DNA of 64,000 bases from Paenibacillus lutimineralis (GCF_003991425.1 NZ_CP034346.1:1525501-1589500), one strand, 5' to 3'; shown: positions 18,276-27,961, counted from the stretch's first letter. The notes: generated by a model not told the origin, from the sequence alone. A program made the numbers and translations.

Positions 18276-20012
18276 ATGTCAAATATGATATGGAGCAGTG
18301 TCCTGCAGGAAGAAGAGACCCGTTGGCGGCCTTTTCTGCAAGAAACGCTTCAACAGAAGCATGGGGACTACAATGAACTAATCATGCTGCTGCGCACGCC
18401 ATTTACATCTCCTGGCTACCATACAACGTTGCGGAATGTTGAGTACGTGCACCCGATTCGTGAATCGCTGGATTATGCGCTGGCGATTTTGGATTGTGAT
18501 GAGGAGCGGTATAAGGGCCGTGCGCTGGATACTCTGCGTACCGTTCTGTCGCTCCAGGATCAGGAAGTCGATTCACCGTCATTTGGTATCTGGTCTTGGT
18601 ATTACGACGAACCTCTTGATCAAATGTCGCCACCCGATTGGAATTGGGCTGATTTCATCGGTAAGCGGCTGCTGCTTGTCCTCATTCGTCACGGCAGCCA
18701 TCTACCGGCCGATCTGCGGCAATTAACACAGCAGGCAATTTGCAACAGCTGTGAAGCGATTATTAAGCGCAATGTTGGTCCGGACTATACGAATATTGCC
18801 ATCATGGGGGCATTCGTGACATTGATTGCAGGAGAGTGGCTGGAACACCCTGAGTTTCTTAATTACGGTTTACATCGGCTGAGACGATTATATGATTATT
18901 CGATGCAAACCGGAGCCTTCCTGGAATACAATAGCCCGGCGTACAGCACGGTAGCGATTCTGGAGTTGTCCGCTCTTGCGACTTATACACATACAGAAGA
19001 AGCTAGACAGCTTGCCAATGAACTGCTGGATGCAACTTGGCTGATGATCGCCGAACATTTCCATCCGTTGCTGAAGGAATGGTCCGGCCCTCATGCAAGA
19101 TCATACCGGACATTTCTGGCTCCTCTGCATCTGTCGTTTCTGCAAATGGCCTGTAAAGGGAATGTGCCGTTTGTAAACGAGGAGCAATTTAGCTACGGCT
19201 CTGACTGGTACGGGCATGGCGTCGTCTGCCCAGAGCGGTTGTATGGGCTGTTCACCAGTATTGGTGTGCGGGAGCTAAGGCAGGACTTGCCCGCCTATCA
19301 CGAGTTCCGGACGCGGAAGGCTTATACGTATATGACGCCTGAATATTCGCTAGGCTCATTTAATCATAACGTGATGTGGAAGCAGTGCCGAAATTTGCTG
19401 GGTTATGTCCAAAGTGCTGATCAGGCGTACAGTTATGTTCATCTTCGGGTATTTCATGATGGGTATGACTTCTGTTCAGCAGTATTTACAAGTGAGCAGA
19501 AACATGATTCGGTGCTGTATGGCATTCAGTTCGCGCTTGACGGCGGGGATACCCATGTCAACCTGGACCCCATCCATGGACGGATGAGAGCCTCAGATCT
19601 GCGAATACGGATTGAAATTGGCAGTACGGGAGAACTGCCGGTATGGGAGAAGTGCGGCGAAGATCGGTTCCTTACTAAGCTAGGAGAGACCAGGGTGTTG
19701 GTTCAGGCTCTACATGGCGCTATGAACGGATTCGGCGATTTTCGATGGAATATTGCTCAGGATGGCAATACTGTGGGGCTCGATTATATTTTGTATGAGG
19801 GGGAGCCTAGCGAGATCGATTTTCACACCATGGAGGAAGCGTTATTCATGTTTGCTTTGAAGTTCTCGGGCCCGAATGAAAAGCCTGAACTGAAGACCTC
19901 AGTCACCTTGTCGGACTATACTGTGCAAGCCTTACTGGAAGCACCTGAACAGCCAATAACGCTAACACTCGCGAAGAAGCCGGCGGATAGGGCCGTTCTA
20001 TTTCATGCTTAG
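18276..20012 (+). CDS. Polysaccharide-lyase-like alpha/alpha-toroid protein, family not recognised
   Basis: A 578-residue cytoplasmic protein (no signal peptide). The first about 330 residues are helical with Trp/Tyr/His-rich motifs: WSWYYDEPLDQMSPPDWNW, GPDYTNIAIMGAF, EYNSPAYSTVAILEL and GPHARSYRTFL. The rest (about 350-578) is beta-rich. This two-part layout, and the Asn/Tyr/His/Arg motifs, resemble alginate/heparinase-type lyases with an (alpha/alpha) toroid and a beta-sandwich. I cannot name the family, and a hydrolase of the same fold is possible. It lies 90 bp after the LplA-type lipoprotein and before the second large glycosidase, so a role in breaking down the imported acidic oligosaccharide is likely; it could generate the unsaturated ends used by the GH105 enzyme. 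Confidence 0.6.
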   Translation: MSNMIWSSVLQEEETRWRPFLQETLQQKHGDYNELIMLLRTPFTSPGYHTTLRNVEYVHPIRESLDYALAILDCDEERYKGRALDTLRTVLSLQDQEVDSPSFGIWSWYYDEPLDQMSPPDWNWADFIGKRLLLVLIRHGSHLPADLRQLTQQAICNSCEAIIKRNVGPDYTNIAIMGAFVTLIAGEWLEHPEFLNYGLHRLRRLYDYSMQTGAFLEYNSPAYSTVAILELSALATYTHTEEARQLANELLDATWLMIAEHFHPLLKEWSGPHARSYRTFLAPLHLSFLQMACKGNVPFVNEEQFSYGSDWYGHGVVCPERLYGLFTSIGVRELRQDLPAYHEFRTRKAYTYMTPEYSLGSFNHNVMWKQCRNLLGYVQSADQAYSYVHLRVFHDGYDFCSAVFTSEQKHDSVLYGIQFALDGGDTHVNLDPIHGRMRASDLRIRIEIGSTGELPVWEKCGEDRFLTKLGETRVLVQALHGAMNGFGDFRWNIAQDGNTVGLDYILYEGEPSEIDFHTMEEALFMFALKFSGPNEKPELKTSVTLSDYTVQALLEAPEQPITLTLAKKPADRAVLFHA

Positions 20013-20104
20013 TTAAAGACGCTCAAGCTCCATCGATGTTCATCACGATAACTTATTAAATAGTGCAAGTCGTGCCTGCTAATAAAATGATCGGGGTGAG
20101 AAGG

Positions 20105-23100
20105 ATGTTTAAAATAAAACGAGCGAAAGCAGCTATTCGTCTGATGAGTGTGTTTTTGACCGTAGTCATTCTCCAAGGTTCTCTGATGTCCTGGTATGGA
20201 GCTATGCCGGGATTTGCGGCAGCCGCCGTAAAAACTACGTTGGTTTCAACAAGTGATTCCTTGCCTGTGCAGCTCGGACCGATTGAGGATACTTATGTCA
20301 ATGCGGGCGGAAATGCGGGGAAAAATTTCGGTTCGTCAAATCTGCTGATCGTCAAAAATTTTGAGGCGGATGCTAATTTAAACAGACAGGCGTACATGAA
20401 GTTTGATCTCAGCTCCATCACCGGTGAGATCGGATCGGCTAAATTAAAGGCATATGCTGTCGATACCGAGAATTCGACGATTGCTGTCCAGGCCTACGGA
20501 ATGGAGGATGCTTCTTGGCAGGAGGATACGGTAACCTGGAACAATAAACCGGAAATTGATCATTATCTGAGCTCGGTGAATGTTGGGAAAATAGCAGGCT
20601 GGCATGAATGGGATGTTACCAGTTTCGTCAAACAGCAATTGGCAAAAGGCGACGTTGCCAGCATTGCCCTTATACAGCAGGCCGCTAAGGGGCATGCCGT
20701 TTCCCTCAACAGTAAGGAACATACGGATAATCATCCTTATCTGGAGATTTCTGTTGACAGGGCCGATGAAAGCGCACCAAGCTGGCCTGGTGGCGGAAGC
20801 CTTCAAGCCTTAGATATCACCGAAAATGGTTTACAGCTGGAGTGGAGTGGGGCGAGCGATTCCGTTGGCGTAACCGGCTATACTGTTTATCAAAATGGCA
20901 GCGTACTCGGGAAGGTAAGCGGCAGCACAACCTCTTATGCGGTAACGGGGCTTACTGTCGGCAAGAAGTATACGTTTAAAGTAGAAGCTGGCAACGCCCA
21001 GAATATATGGAGCAGCGATGGACCCTTTGTGACGGCGGTAACGCCGACGACGAAGCTGATTCAGCTTCGCCCAGGCAATATATATACCAACGGCGAATCA
21101 GTCCGGTTCAAAGTCCAGACGGCGAGGCCCGCTGTATCCTGGACGGTTTATGATTATCAGGGAGCACTGGTGCAGGAGGGAACGGCAACAACCGTTCAGA
21201 ACGAAGCCTCCTGGACTGTTCCCCATTCAAAGTACGGTTATTTTACACTGCAGGTACGTGCGGACTTGCAAGGAAGCGACCCGGTTCTGCTCAAAACGCC
21301 GTTTGCTGTGCTTGCGTCTCGGGATGAGCCGACGAATGAATCATCACCGTTCGGAGTTTCCACTCATCTGCACCGCCTTCCGCAAAATTTGACCGCCAAT
21401 ATCGTGGACCTGATAAAGGCTGCCGGCATTCGAACGGTGCGGGGTGGGTATGAGTGGCGGGGGATTGAAAAGCAGCAAGGCAGCTATACATTTACTCCCC
21501 AACCGGACTATTACATGAATATGCTGGATAAAGATGATTTTGATTTCCTGTTTGTCTCAGGATATACCAATCCTTTTTACGATAATGACAGCACTCCGTA
21601 TACGGCTGCCGGGCGTGAGGGGTTTGCCAACTTCATGAAGGCATACGTTGATCATTATCAGGATCAATTGGATGTTGTAGAAGTGTATAACGAATTTTAC
21701 GGAAGCTTTGGAGACCGCGGTAATGGACCTGCTGATTCCAAGCCGGAATATTACTATCCGTTATTAAAGAAAACGTATGAAACGCTTAAAGCTTCACATC
21801 CTGATTTACCGGTACTTGGCACGTCGACGGCTGGGGATTTGAAATGGATCGAAGATGTGTTAAAGCTCGGCGGGATGCAGTACATGGACGGCTTTTCAAT
21901 CCATCCTTATTTATATCCTGGTGCTCCGGAAGGTTATGAAGATCTAATCCTCAATCTGAAGGATTTAATTCGAGAATATAATAATGGGAATTTAAAACCG
22001 ATTTGGATTAATGAAACGGGGTGGCCAACACAGCGTGATGCACGGGGCGTAGATGAGAAGACACAAGCGAATTATCTGATTCGGGCCCATGTTATTGCTC
22101 TTGCTAACGGAGTGGAGAAGCTCGTCTGGTACGATATGATTAATGATGGCATTCAAAATATTAATGAGGACAATTTCGGCCTGCTGCGAAATCCAGACGA
22201 TAAGCTGGGGAGCCTGACCCCCAAACCTGCATATACAGCTTATGCCACCATGACCCAAATGCTGAATGGTGCTTCGTTTGAAAGCCGAGACGCAACAGAC
22301 AGCGATATTCGAAGCTATGTATTTCAGAAGACTGGCGGCAGTGTCCGCGTGATCTGGTCAACTGCAGGCTCCTCGATCCCTGCTGTCATCCGTACGAGCC
22401 ATCCCATACAGATCACGGATATGATGGGGAATACGAGCACGTATACGCCTTTTAATGGGAACGTTTTTGTGACATTAAGCAATGAACCGTTTTTTGTGGT
22501 TGGGGAAGTGAACGGAATTGAAAGGGACGAGACCTTTGTCTTGAGCGGGGAAGAAGCGCGGATCGGCGACTCGATGGTCTTTACTTTGGAAACGGATAAT
22601 ACCAATTCTATGGATTTTGCTTTTCAATTGGACGTTGAAGGCCATGTGTATCCTGTAGTGACGCCAAGCGGGCAAAAAGCTGTACAGACGATTGAGGTTG
22701 CAAGCGGAAATGAGCCCGGCAGCCGCCTTGTCACAGCCGTGTTGATGAAGGGTAATGAAAGAGTTGGTCTACTCAGAAGCGGAACTTCAACGCTACCGTC
22801 CTATACGGTTCAGATTCGCCCTACGATGGAAACTCCGGATTTAAATCAAACGCTTAGGGTTACCGTCAACAATGAGGCGAAGTCCAAGGCGATACAGCTC
22901 CAAAAGATAGACTGGCGGTTCGGGACCCAATCGGGAACTGAAGTCATGAATGATGAGATTGCCGCCGGATCCTCTACGACAGTCGACATCCCGCTTGCCG
23001 CCATGAGTACCGGTATAACCAGCAGCCTGAAGGTGACGGTCTATATCGATGGCTTAGAGCCGTACACGTATGAAGGAACGGCAGAATTTAATCCGGTGCC

Positions 23101-24775
23101 TGCCAGACCGGTGACTGTGGACGGGACGCTTGACCTGGAGACCATAAACAGCGCATCTACGATCGATTTGTCGAAAGGGACGGTAAAAATGAGCGGATAT
23201 CAAGGGGCGGGGGATCTAAGCGGCCAAGTCTGGCTCAGTTATGACGCTGATCACTTGTATCTGTCGGCCAGAATAAAAGATGATGTGCACGCTGCTTCAA
23301 TGGCTGGGGCCGATATCTGGAATAATGACAGCATTCAATTTGCAATTTCGGATGGTCTTCCGGGTGAAAAGGCATACTGGCATGAGATCGGGATTTCGCA
23401 AACCCCTGAAGGACCGCAAATCTACAGATGGATTGCGCCTCCTGGTGTGGACAAAGGACCGCTGACCAACGGTCAGCTTGCCATCACAAGGGATGAAGAG
23501 CAGAAATATACGATTTATGAATTAGCGCTGCCCTGGTCGGAAATTACGCCAGTGAGGGCAGAAAACCAAGGAGTTATCAGCTTTTCAATGCTTGTTAATG
23601 ATAATGACGGCGCGGGACGGAAAGGTTTTATTGAATGGGGAGGAGGAATCGGGGACGGAAAGCTGTCTTCGAAATTCCGCTCTATGCAGTGGATGGCTTC
23701 ATCAGCCGATACCGTTCTGCCGAAAACGGAGCTTTCCATTGAAGGAACGGAGCGAAATGGCTGGTATATTAGCGAAGTAAGAGCGGTAATGAAGGCATCG
23801 GATGAAGCTTCCGGCGTAGCGGAAACAGTCTACAGTCTGGACGACAGAAGGACATGGCTGCCTTATAAAGAGCCTCTGACGTTTACGGAGGATGGCACAT
23901 ATACTCTTGTTTATAGATCGACGGACCGTGCCGGGAATATAGAGGAGCCGCAAGAGTTTATTTTCCGAATCGACAGGACTGCGCCGACGGCTTCCATTCG
24001 TTATAGTACTACGGAGCCCACGACGGGGCAGGTTAATGCAATCATGATCCCAAGCGAACTTGTGACGATCACAAACAATGACGGGAGAGACAGTTATATC
24101 TTCTCAGAGAATGGAAGCTTCACCTTTGAGTTCATCGATGCTGCCGGTAATGAAGGATCGGCTACAGCGATTGTAGGCAATATTATTCAAACCGCTACAG
24201 GAGCACCAGGCCAGCCAAAGCTGTCCTCCGATAATGGCTATGATACCGGAATGATGGACGGCAGCTACAAGATTACGATGAACATGTGGTGGGGGAATAA
24301 CGGGACGGATTATTTATTATATGAAAATGGCGTTTTGGTAGATAGGCAAGCCCTAAAAGATGATTCGCCTCATGCTCAATCCACGGTTACAGCTGTGTTC
24401 AATAAGCCAAATGGGACTTATGAATATGTCGCCGAATTAACGAATGCATTCGGTACAACACGCAGCGATGTTCTAGTAGTGACAGTAAATGAGGCGGCAC
24501 CGGGTCAGCCTGTACTTTCTCATGATAATTGGGATAGGGATGGAAATTATAAAGTCAGCATGAATATGTGGTGGGGAACGAATGGCTCAACCTACCGGCT
24601 GTATGAAAATGATGTGTTGATCGATACCCAGGCGCTGGAAAACAAGTCGCCTCAAGCCCAATCTGCCATCACCGAAATCCGCGACAAACCGGCGGGCACG
24701 TATGAATACTGGTGCGAGCTTGTCAATGATGGTGGGACAGTAACAAGCGGGAAAATTACAGTAATCGTCAAATAA
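20105..24775 (+). CDS. Secreted multidomain clan GH-A glycoside hydrolase with DNRLRE/CBM96-like, FnIII, CBM9-like and chitinase-type modules
   Basis: A 1556-residue exported enzyme, paralogous to the product of 3981-8930 from the catalytic domain onward. After a long signal peptide (FKIKRAKAAIRL, core, then AMPGFAAAA) comes a DNRLRE/CBM96-like module (about 52-218; IEDTYVNAGG, RQAYMKFDLS, ASWQEDTVTWNNKP), a fibronectin type III domain (about 222-311) and a linker domain. The TIM barrel (about 412-711) has the likely acid/base Glu530 in VYNEFYGS and the nucleophile Glu637 in WINETGWP. A CBM9-like module (about 998-1195), Ig-like regions and two MNMWWGNNG modules follow. The start is the ATG preceded by GGGGTGAG; a GTG 14 codons earlier lacks a site. 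The N-terminal modules differ completely from the paralogue, suggesting different targeting of the same catalytic core. GH family uncertain (GH39/GH5-like). Confidence 0.85.
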   Translation: MFKIKRAKAAIRLMSVFLTVVILQGSLMSWYGAMPGFAAAAVKTTLVSTSDSLPVQLGPIEDTYVNAGGNAGKNFGSSNLLIVKNFEADANLNRQAYMKFDLSSITGEIGSAKLKAYAVDTENSTIAVQAYGMEDASWQEDTVTWNNKPEIDHYLSSVNVGKIAGWHEWDVTSFVKQQLAKGDVASIALIQQAAKGHAVSLNSKEHTDNHPYLEISVDRADESAPSWPGGGSLQALDITENGLQLEWSGASDSVGVTGYTVYQNGSVLGKVSGSTTSYAVTGLTVGKKYTFKVEAGNAQNIWSSDGPFVTAVTPTTKLIQLRPGNIYTNGESVRFKVQTARPAVSWTVYDYQGALVQEGTATTVQNEASWTVPHSKYGYFTLQVRADLQGSDPVLLKTPFAVLASRDEPTNESSPFGVSTHLHRLPQNLTANIVDLIKAAGIRTVRGGYEWRGIEKQQGSYTFTPQPDYYMNMLDKDDFDFLFVSGYTNPFYDNDSTPYTAAGREGFANFMKAYVDHYQDQLDVVEVYNEFYGSFGDRGNGPADSKPEYYYPLLKKTYETLKASHPDLPVLGTSTAGDLKWIEDVLKLGGMQYMDGFSIHPYLYPGAPEGYEDLILNLKDLIREYNNGNLKPIWINETGWPTQRDARGVDEKTQANYLIRAHVIALANGVEKLVWYDMINDGIQNINEDNFGLLRNPDDKLGSLTPKPAYTAYATMTQMLNGASFESRDATDSDIRSYVFQKTGGSVRVIWSTAGSSIPAVIRTSHPIQITDMMGNTSTYTPFNGNVFVTLSNEPFFVVGEVNGIERDETFVLSGEEARIGDSMVFTLETDNTNSMDFAFQLDVEGHVYPVVTPSGQKAVQTIEVASGNEPGSRLVTAVLMKGNERVGLLRSGTSTLPSYTVQIRPTMETPDLNQTLRVTVNNEAKSKAIQLQKIDWRFGTQSGTEVMNDEIAAGSSTTVDIPLAAMSTGITSSLKVTVYIDGLEPYTYEGTAEFNPVPARPVTVDGTLDLETINSASTIDLSKGTVKMSGYQGAGDLSGQVWLSYDADHLYLSARIKDDVHAASMAGADIWNNDSIQFAISDGLPGEKAYWHEIGISQTPEGPQIYRWIAPPGVDKGPLTNGQLAITRDEEQKYTIYELALPWSEITPVRAENQGVISFSMLVNDNDGAGRKGFIEWGGGIGDGKLSSKFRSMQWMASSADTVLPKTELSIEGTERNGWYISEVRAVMKASDEASGVAETVYSLDDRRTWLPYKEPLTFTEDGTYTLVYRSTDRAGNIEEPQEFIFRIDRTAPTASIRYSTTEPTTGQVNAIMIPSELVTITNNDGRDSYIFSENGSFTFEFIDAAGNEGSATAIVGNIIQTATGAPGQPKLSSDNGYDTGMMDGSYKITMNMWWGNNGTDYLLYENGVLVDRQALKDDSPHAQSTVTAVFNKPNGTYEYVAELTNAFGTTRSDVLVVTVNEAAPGQPVLSHDNWDRDGNYKVSMNMWWGTNGSTYRLYENDVLIDTQALENKSPQAQSAITEIRDKPAGTYEYWCELVNDGGTVTSGKITVIVK

Positions 24776-24782
24776 GCGTACA

Positions 24783-24822
24783 GCGTCGCCCTGGCCTTAT
24801 ATAAGGTCAGGGTGATGCTGTT
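24783..24822 (+). terminator. Long stem-loop, probable terminator or RNA-processing hairpin
   Basis: AGCGTCGCCCTGGCCTTA pairs with TAAGGTCAGGGTGATGCT over 18 positions with several G-T pairs. Only GTT follows, so terminator strength is doubtful. Confidence 0.5.
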
Positions 24823-24991
24823 CAATCTGGCTGATGTTACGGAGATGAGACGGATTTGTGCCAATGTTTGACCTTTTTTGCATGAGATGTGCACTTTCTA
24901 TACCTTTTGGCTTCGAGACTGGTCTGTCCGGAGTCAATAAGATAAGATGTAGATATCGTCCAAATTTAATACTAGAATAGGAGAATGCGAC

Positions 24992-25789
24992 ATGACACAA
25001 CTGAAGCTTGAAATACAAAGCGCGAATGGCGCTGTTTTGGCGTCCGCTTCGGACCATGGCCAGGCTCATCTGGTTTATGATAAAAACTATGAACCTGGGG
25101 ATCAAATTGTTCTGACGAGTGAAAATGAAAACGTTTATCTGGTGATTCAGCTAGAGGATACGATGGATCCGGCATTTGTATATTTAACGGGGCAGGAGAT
25201 TCGCTTTATTATTCCTTTTGATGAGAAGAAGATCTCATATTCTCCGAAGACATTTGTAGGTGATTTGCATACGCTTACCGCGCGCCTGGCTACAGAGGAG
25301 GAGATCCATTCCTATAAAAATCTGGCGCTTAATGTATATGACCAACATGAGAATAGCACCAGCTACCCCCATGCATTCGCTAATGTGGAGACTCGCGGAG
25401 AATCCGTATTTGCGGCCCGAAATGCGATCAATGGCAACAGTGTGAACTACTCACATGGCAAATGGCCGTTTGAATCCTGGGGAATTAATCAAAATCCTGA
25501 TGCTGAGATGACCGTTGATTTTGGTCGAATTGTGGAGATTGATAAGGTTGTCTTGACGATTCGTGCGGACTTCCCACATGATAGTCACTGGGAGCGAGTT
25601 ACATTAGCGTTCTCGGACGGCAGCCAAGAAACTTTGGATCTGGTGAAAACTCATCTGAAGCAAACATTCGAGCTTACACCGCGCCAAGTGAAGTGGGTTA
25701 CGCTCAAAGAGCTGATCAAGTCGGATGATCCGTCTCCGTTCCCGGCGCTAAGCCAAATTGAAGTTTATGGCCGTGAAGCGGCTAAGTAA
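24992..25789 (+). CDS. Cytoplasmic protein with C-terminal discoidin (F5/8 type C)-like domain
   Basis: A 265-residue protein without signal peptide. The N-terminal about 110 residues are beta-rich (a jelly-roll-like start, QLKLEIQSANGAVLAS). The C-terminal half resembles a discoidin/CBM32 fold: FAARNAINGN, SWGINQNPDAEMTVDFGR, VVLTIRADFPHDSHWERVTL, and closing FPALSQIEVYGRE. Such domains usually bind carbohydrates outside the cell, so the lack of an export signal is odd. TAGGAG precedes the ATG. It stands alone between two terminator-like hairpins after the second large glycosidase. A sugar-binding role in the utilisation locus is inferred; the enzymatic function, if any, is unknown. Confidence 0.65.
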   Translation: MTQLKLEIQSANGAVLASASDHGQAHLVYDKNYEPGDQIVLTSENENVYLVIQLEDTMDPAFVYLTGQEIRFIIPFDEKKISYSPKTFVGDLHTLTARLATEEEIHSYKNLALNVYDQHENSTSYPHAFANVETRGESVFAARNAINGNSVNYSHGKWPFESWGINQNPDAEMTVDFGRIVEIDKVVLTIRADFPHDSHWERVTLAFSDGSQETLDLVKTHLKQTFELTPRQVKWVTLKELIKSDDPSPFPALSQIEVYGREAAK

Positions 25790-25803
25790 TTTGATATAAT
25801 GTT

Positions 25804-25843
25804 AAGGGCCGTCTTCTGAACAAGGGATGGGCCCTATTTTTTT
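25804..25843 (+). terminator. Intrinsic terminator
   Basis: AGGGCC pairs with GGGCCCT-side bases around a loop of about 18 nt, followed by ATTTTTTT. It separates the utilisation region from the NUDIX gene, whose ribosome binding site begins just 10 bp later. Confidence 0.85.
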
Positions 25844-25866
25844 GCAATAGAAGAGGAGGAAAAGTG

Positions 25867-26268
25867 ATGAATGCCGAAAAATCGCCAAGGGTAGGCGTTG
25901 GAGCTGTAATTAAAGATGATCAGGACCGCATACTGCTCGTGCTTCGCAAGAGAGCGCCTGAAGCGGAATATTGGAGTCTGCCAGGGGGCAAGGTCGATTA
26001 CATGGAGACGATTGAAGATGCAGTTAGACGCGAGATCAGAGAAGAGTTAGGTATTGAAATTGCGATTGATGGGCTGCTCTGTGTCACTAATCACATCCTA
26101 CCAGAGGAGAACACACACTACGTGGCGCCTACCTTTCTGGCCCATATTGCTGCTGGAATTGTAGAGAACCGAGAGCCTCATGCTCTGGGAGATGTGCAAT
26201 GGTTCCCAATCAACAGCATGCCCGACAAAATTACAATGACTACGGCGTATGCGCTGGAACACTTGTAG
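25867..26268 (+). CDS. NUDIX hydrolase
   Basis: A 133-residue NUDIX protein. The Nudix box is complete: Gly, five residues, Glu, seven residues, then REIREELGI (starting GGKVDYME), giving the Glu cluster that binds Mg. This family hydrolyses nucleoside diphosphates linked to another group; the short size and GVGAVIKDDQDRILLV start fit MutT/ADP-ribose-type housekeeping enzymes, but the substrate is unknown. AGGAGG lies 7 nt before the ATG; a GTG one codon earlier is possible. It appears monocistronic between the discoidin protein and glpP. Confidence 0.88.
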   Translation: MNAEKSPRVGVGAVIKDDQDRILLVLRKRAPEAEYWSLPGGKVDYMETIEDAVRREIREELGIEIAIDGLLCVTNHILPEENTHYVAPTFLAHIAAGIVENREPHALGDVQWFPINSMPDKITMTTAYALEHL

Positions 26269-26418
26269 GAGAGACAGTACGTGGGAATAAGTGATATGAG
26301 CTGACCAGCGACGTTAATAAATGCTTGTCATTTGCCGGTTTGCGTTGAATAGAATTATTAAAGGCTTGCGTATGATCTGACCCAGATTGGAAATATCTGA
26401 TTAAAGGAGCCCGAGACT

Positions 26419-27012
26419 ATGAAATTCTATGAACAGCGGATTCTACCCGCATCAAGGCAGATGAAGGATTTGGAGAAGGCCGTTGCATCATCCTATGAAT
26501 ATCTTGTGCTGCTCGACGTTCATATTTCCCAGTTGAAGCATGCCTGCAACATGGTACAACAAGCGAACAAGAAGCTGTTCTTGCACCTCGACCTGATTCA
26601 GGGGCTGCAGAGCGATGCGCATGCGACCGAATATCTCTGTCAGGAGTATCGGCCATATGGAATATTGTCCACGAAGTCGAGTGTCATTCAAAAGGCGAAG
26701 CAAAAAGGAGTTCTTGCTGTACAGCGAATTTTCCTGATTGATAACAGTGCCTTGGAGAAGAGCTGCAAGCTGATTGAGAACACGCAACCAGACGTTATTG
26801 AAGTATTGCCCGGGGGGATGCCAAGCATTATTCGCAAGGTGAAGGAGAGAACAAATCTGCCAATTCTGGCGGGAGGATTCATCTCTACGAGTGAAGAAGT
26901 GAAGCTTGCGCTACAGGCAGGTGCGGAGGCAGTGACCACTTCCAACAAGCAATTATGGACAGACTTTGAAAAAAAGGATTTGACAACGTTTGCAATTTTA
27001 AATAAAATTTGA
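26419..27012 (+). CDS. glpP: Glycerol uptake operon antiterminator regulatory protein
   Basis: A 197-residue cytoplasmic RNA-binding regulator. In B. subtilis GlpP, bound to glycerol-3-phosphate, prevents termination in the leaders of glpFK and glpD. The sequence has the GlpP/TIM-barrel-like pattern: LLDVHISQLKHA, FLHLDLIQGL, GILSTKSSVIQKAK, VEVLPGGMPSII-like IEVLPGGMPSII, and LPILAGGFIST ending in VTTSNKQLW. Length matches B. subtilis GlpP (about 192). AAAGGAG precedes the ATG. It is followed by a leader hairpin, then glpF, glpK, a second terminator leader, and glpD, the same gene order as in B. subtilis. Confidence 0.95.
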   Translation: MKFYEQRILPASRQMKDLEKAVASSYEYLVLLDVHISQLKHACNMVQQANKKLFLHLDLIQGLQSDAHATEYLCQEYRPYGILSTKSSVIQKAKQKGVLAVQRIFLIDNSALEKSCKLIENTQPDVIEVLPGGMPSIIRKVKERTNLPILAGGFISTSEEVKLALQAGAEAVTTSNKQLWTDFEKKDLTTFAILNKI

Positions 27013-27040
27013 ATCAAGTTAATAATGTTACGGAGACTTG

Positions 27041-27108
27041 GAGATCTACATTCAAATGCATCGCCCTCCCTATTTGTGGGGATGGGGTGCTAACTTGATG
27101 TAGGTCTC
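27041..27108 (+). promoter_or_regulatory. glpF leader terminator/antiterminator (GlpP target)
   Basis: GAGATCTACATTCAA pairs with TTGATGTAGGTCTC (one bulge, one G-T pair) with a second GC-rich hairpin nested inside, just upstream of glpF and followed by a weak T-rich stretch. The 5' arm begins with TTGGAGA, also present in the glpD leader. GlpP control is established in Bacillus; the assignment here is by position and structure. Confidence 0.65.
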
Positions 27109-27148
27109 TTTGTGTTCTAACAGTCATAACTCATGGGAGGGGTAAATT

Positions 27149-27961
27149 ATGTCGGCATTTTGGGGAGAGTTTATCGGGACCATGATACTAGTTGCACTAG
27201 GCGGTGGCGTATGTGCAGGGGTATCGCTGAAGAGATCGTATGCGGCAAATTCAGGCTGGATTGTTATCACGATGGGTTGGGGATTAGCTGTTGCCATCGC
27301 AGCTTATTCCGTAGGAACGATAAGCGGAGCTCATCTGAACCCCGCCCTTACTTTAGGGCTTGCGATCATCGGGAATTTCCCTTGGTCGGACGTCCCCTTA
27401 TACATGGCTGCTCAAATGTTGGGCGCCATCGTCGGTGCAGTCATCGTGTATTTGCATTATTTGCCACATTGGAGGGTAACAGAAGATCCTGGAGCGAAAT
27501 TAAGTGTATTCGCGACAAGTCCAGCCGTGTATCACCCATTCTCCAATCTGATGAGTGAGATCATCGGAACTTTCATCCTCGTTCTTGGCATTCTTGCAAT
27601 TGGAGCCAATAAGTTCACGGATGGACTCAATCCGCTTATCGTTGGATTTCTGATCGTAAGTATCGGACTCTCGTTAGGCGGGGCGACTGGGTATGCCATT
27701 AATCCGGCGCGTGATCTGGGACCGAGAATTGCCCATATGCTGCTCCCGATTCCCGGAAAGGGAAGCTCAAATTGGAGGTACGCTTGGATTCCTGTTGTAG
27801 GTCCACTGCTTGGGGGCTCGTTTGGAGCGTTATTTTACAAAAATGTGTTCCTGGGCCGCGTGGATGGTACCATATGGATTGTGATAGGAATAGCGGTCGT
27901 TATTCTCCTTCTCTCGCTGCTCCTCTTCGGTAAAAGCGCAAAACGGAGTGTATCGATGTAA
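27149..27961 (+). CDS. glpF: Glycerol uptake facilitator
   Basis: A 270-residue aquaglyceroporin with six helices and two half-helices. Both NPA boxes are present: SGAHLNPALTLGLA in the first half and YAINPARDLGPR in the second; the Asp after the second NPAR is the glyceroporin-type residue that widens the pore. It lets glycerol enter by facilitated diffusion before phosphorylation by GlpK. GGGAGGGG precedes the ATG. It lies behind the GlpP-type leader and 78 bp before glpK. Confidence 0.96.
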   Translation: MSAFWGEFIGTMILVALGGGVCAGVSLKRSYAANSGWIVITMGWGLAVAIAAYSVGTISGAHLNPALTLGLAIIGNFPWSDVPLYMAAQMLGAIVGAVIVYLHYLPHWRVTEDPGAKLSVFATSPAVYHPFSNLMSEIIGTFILVLGILAIGANKFTDGLNPLIVGFLIVSIGLSLGGATGYAINPARDLGPRIAHMLLPIPGKGSSNWRYAWIPVVGPLLGGSFGALFYKNVFLGRVDGTIWIVIGIAVVILLLSLLLFGKSAKRSVSM

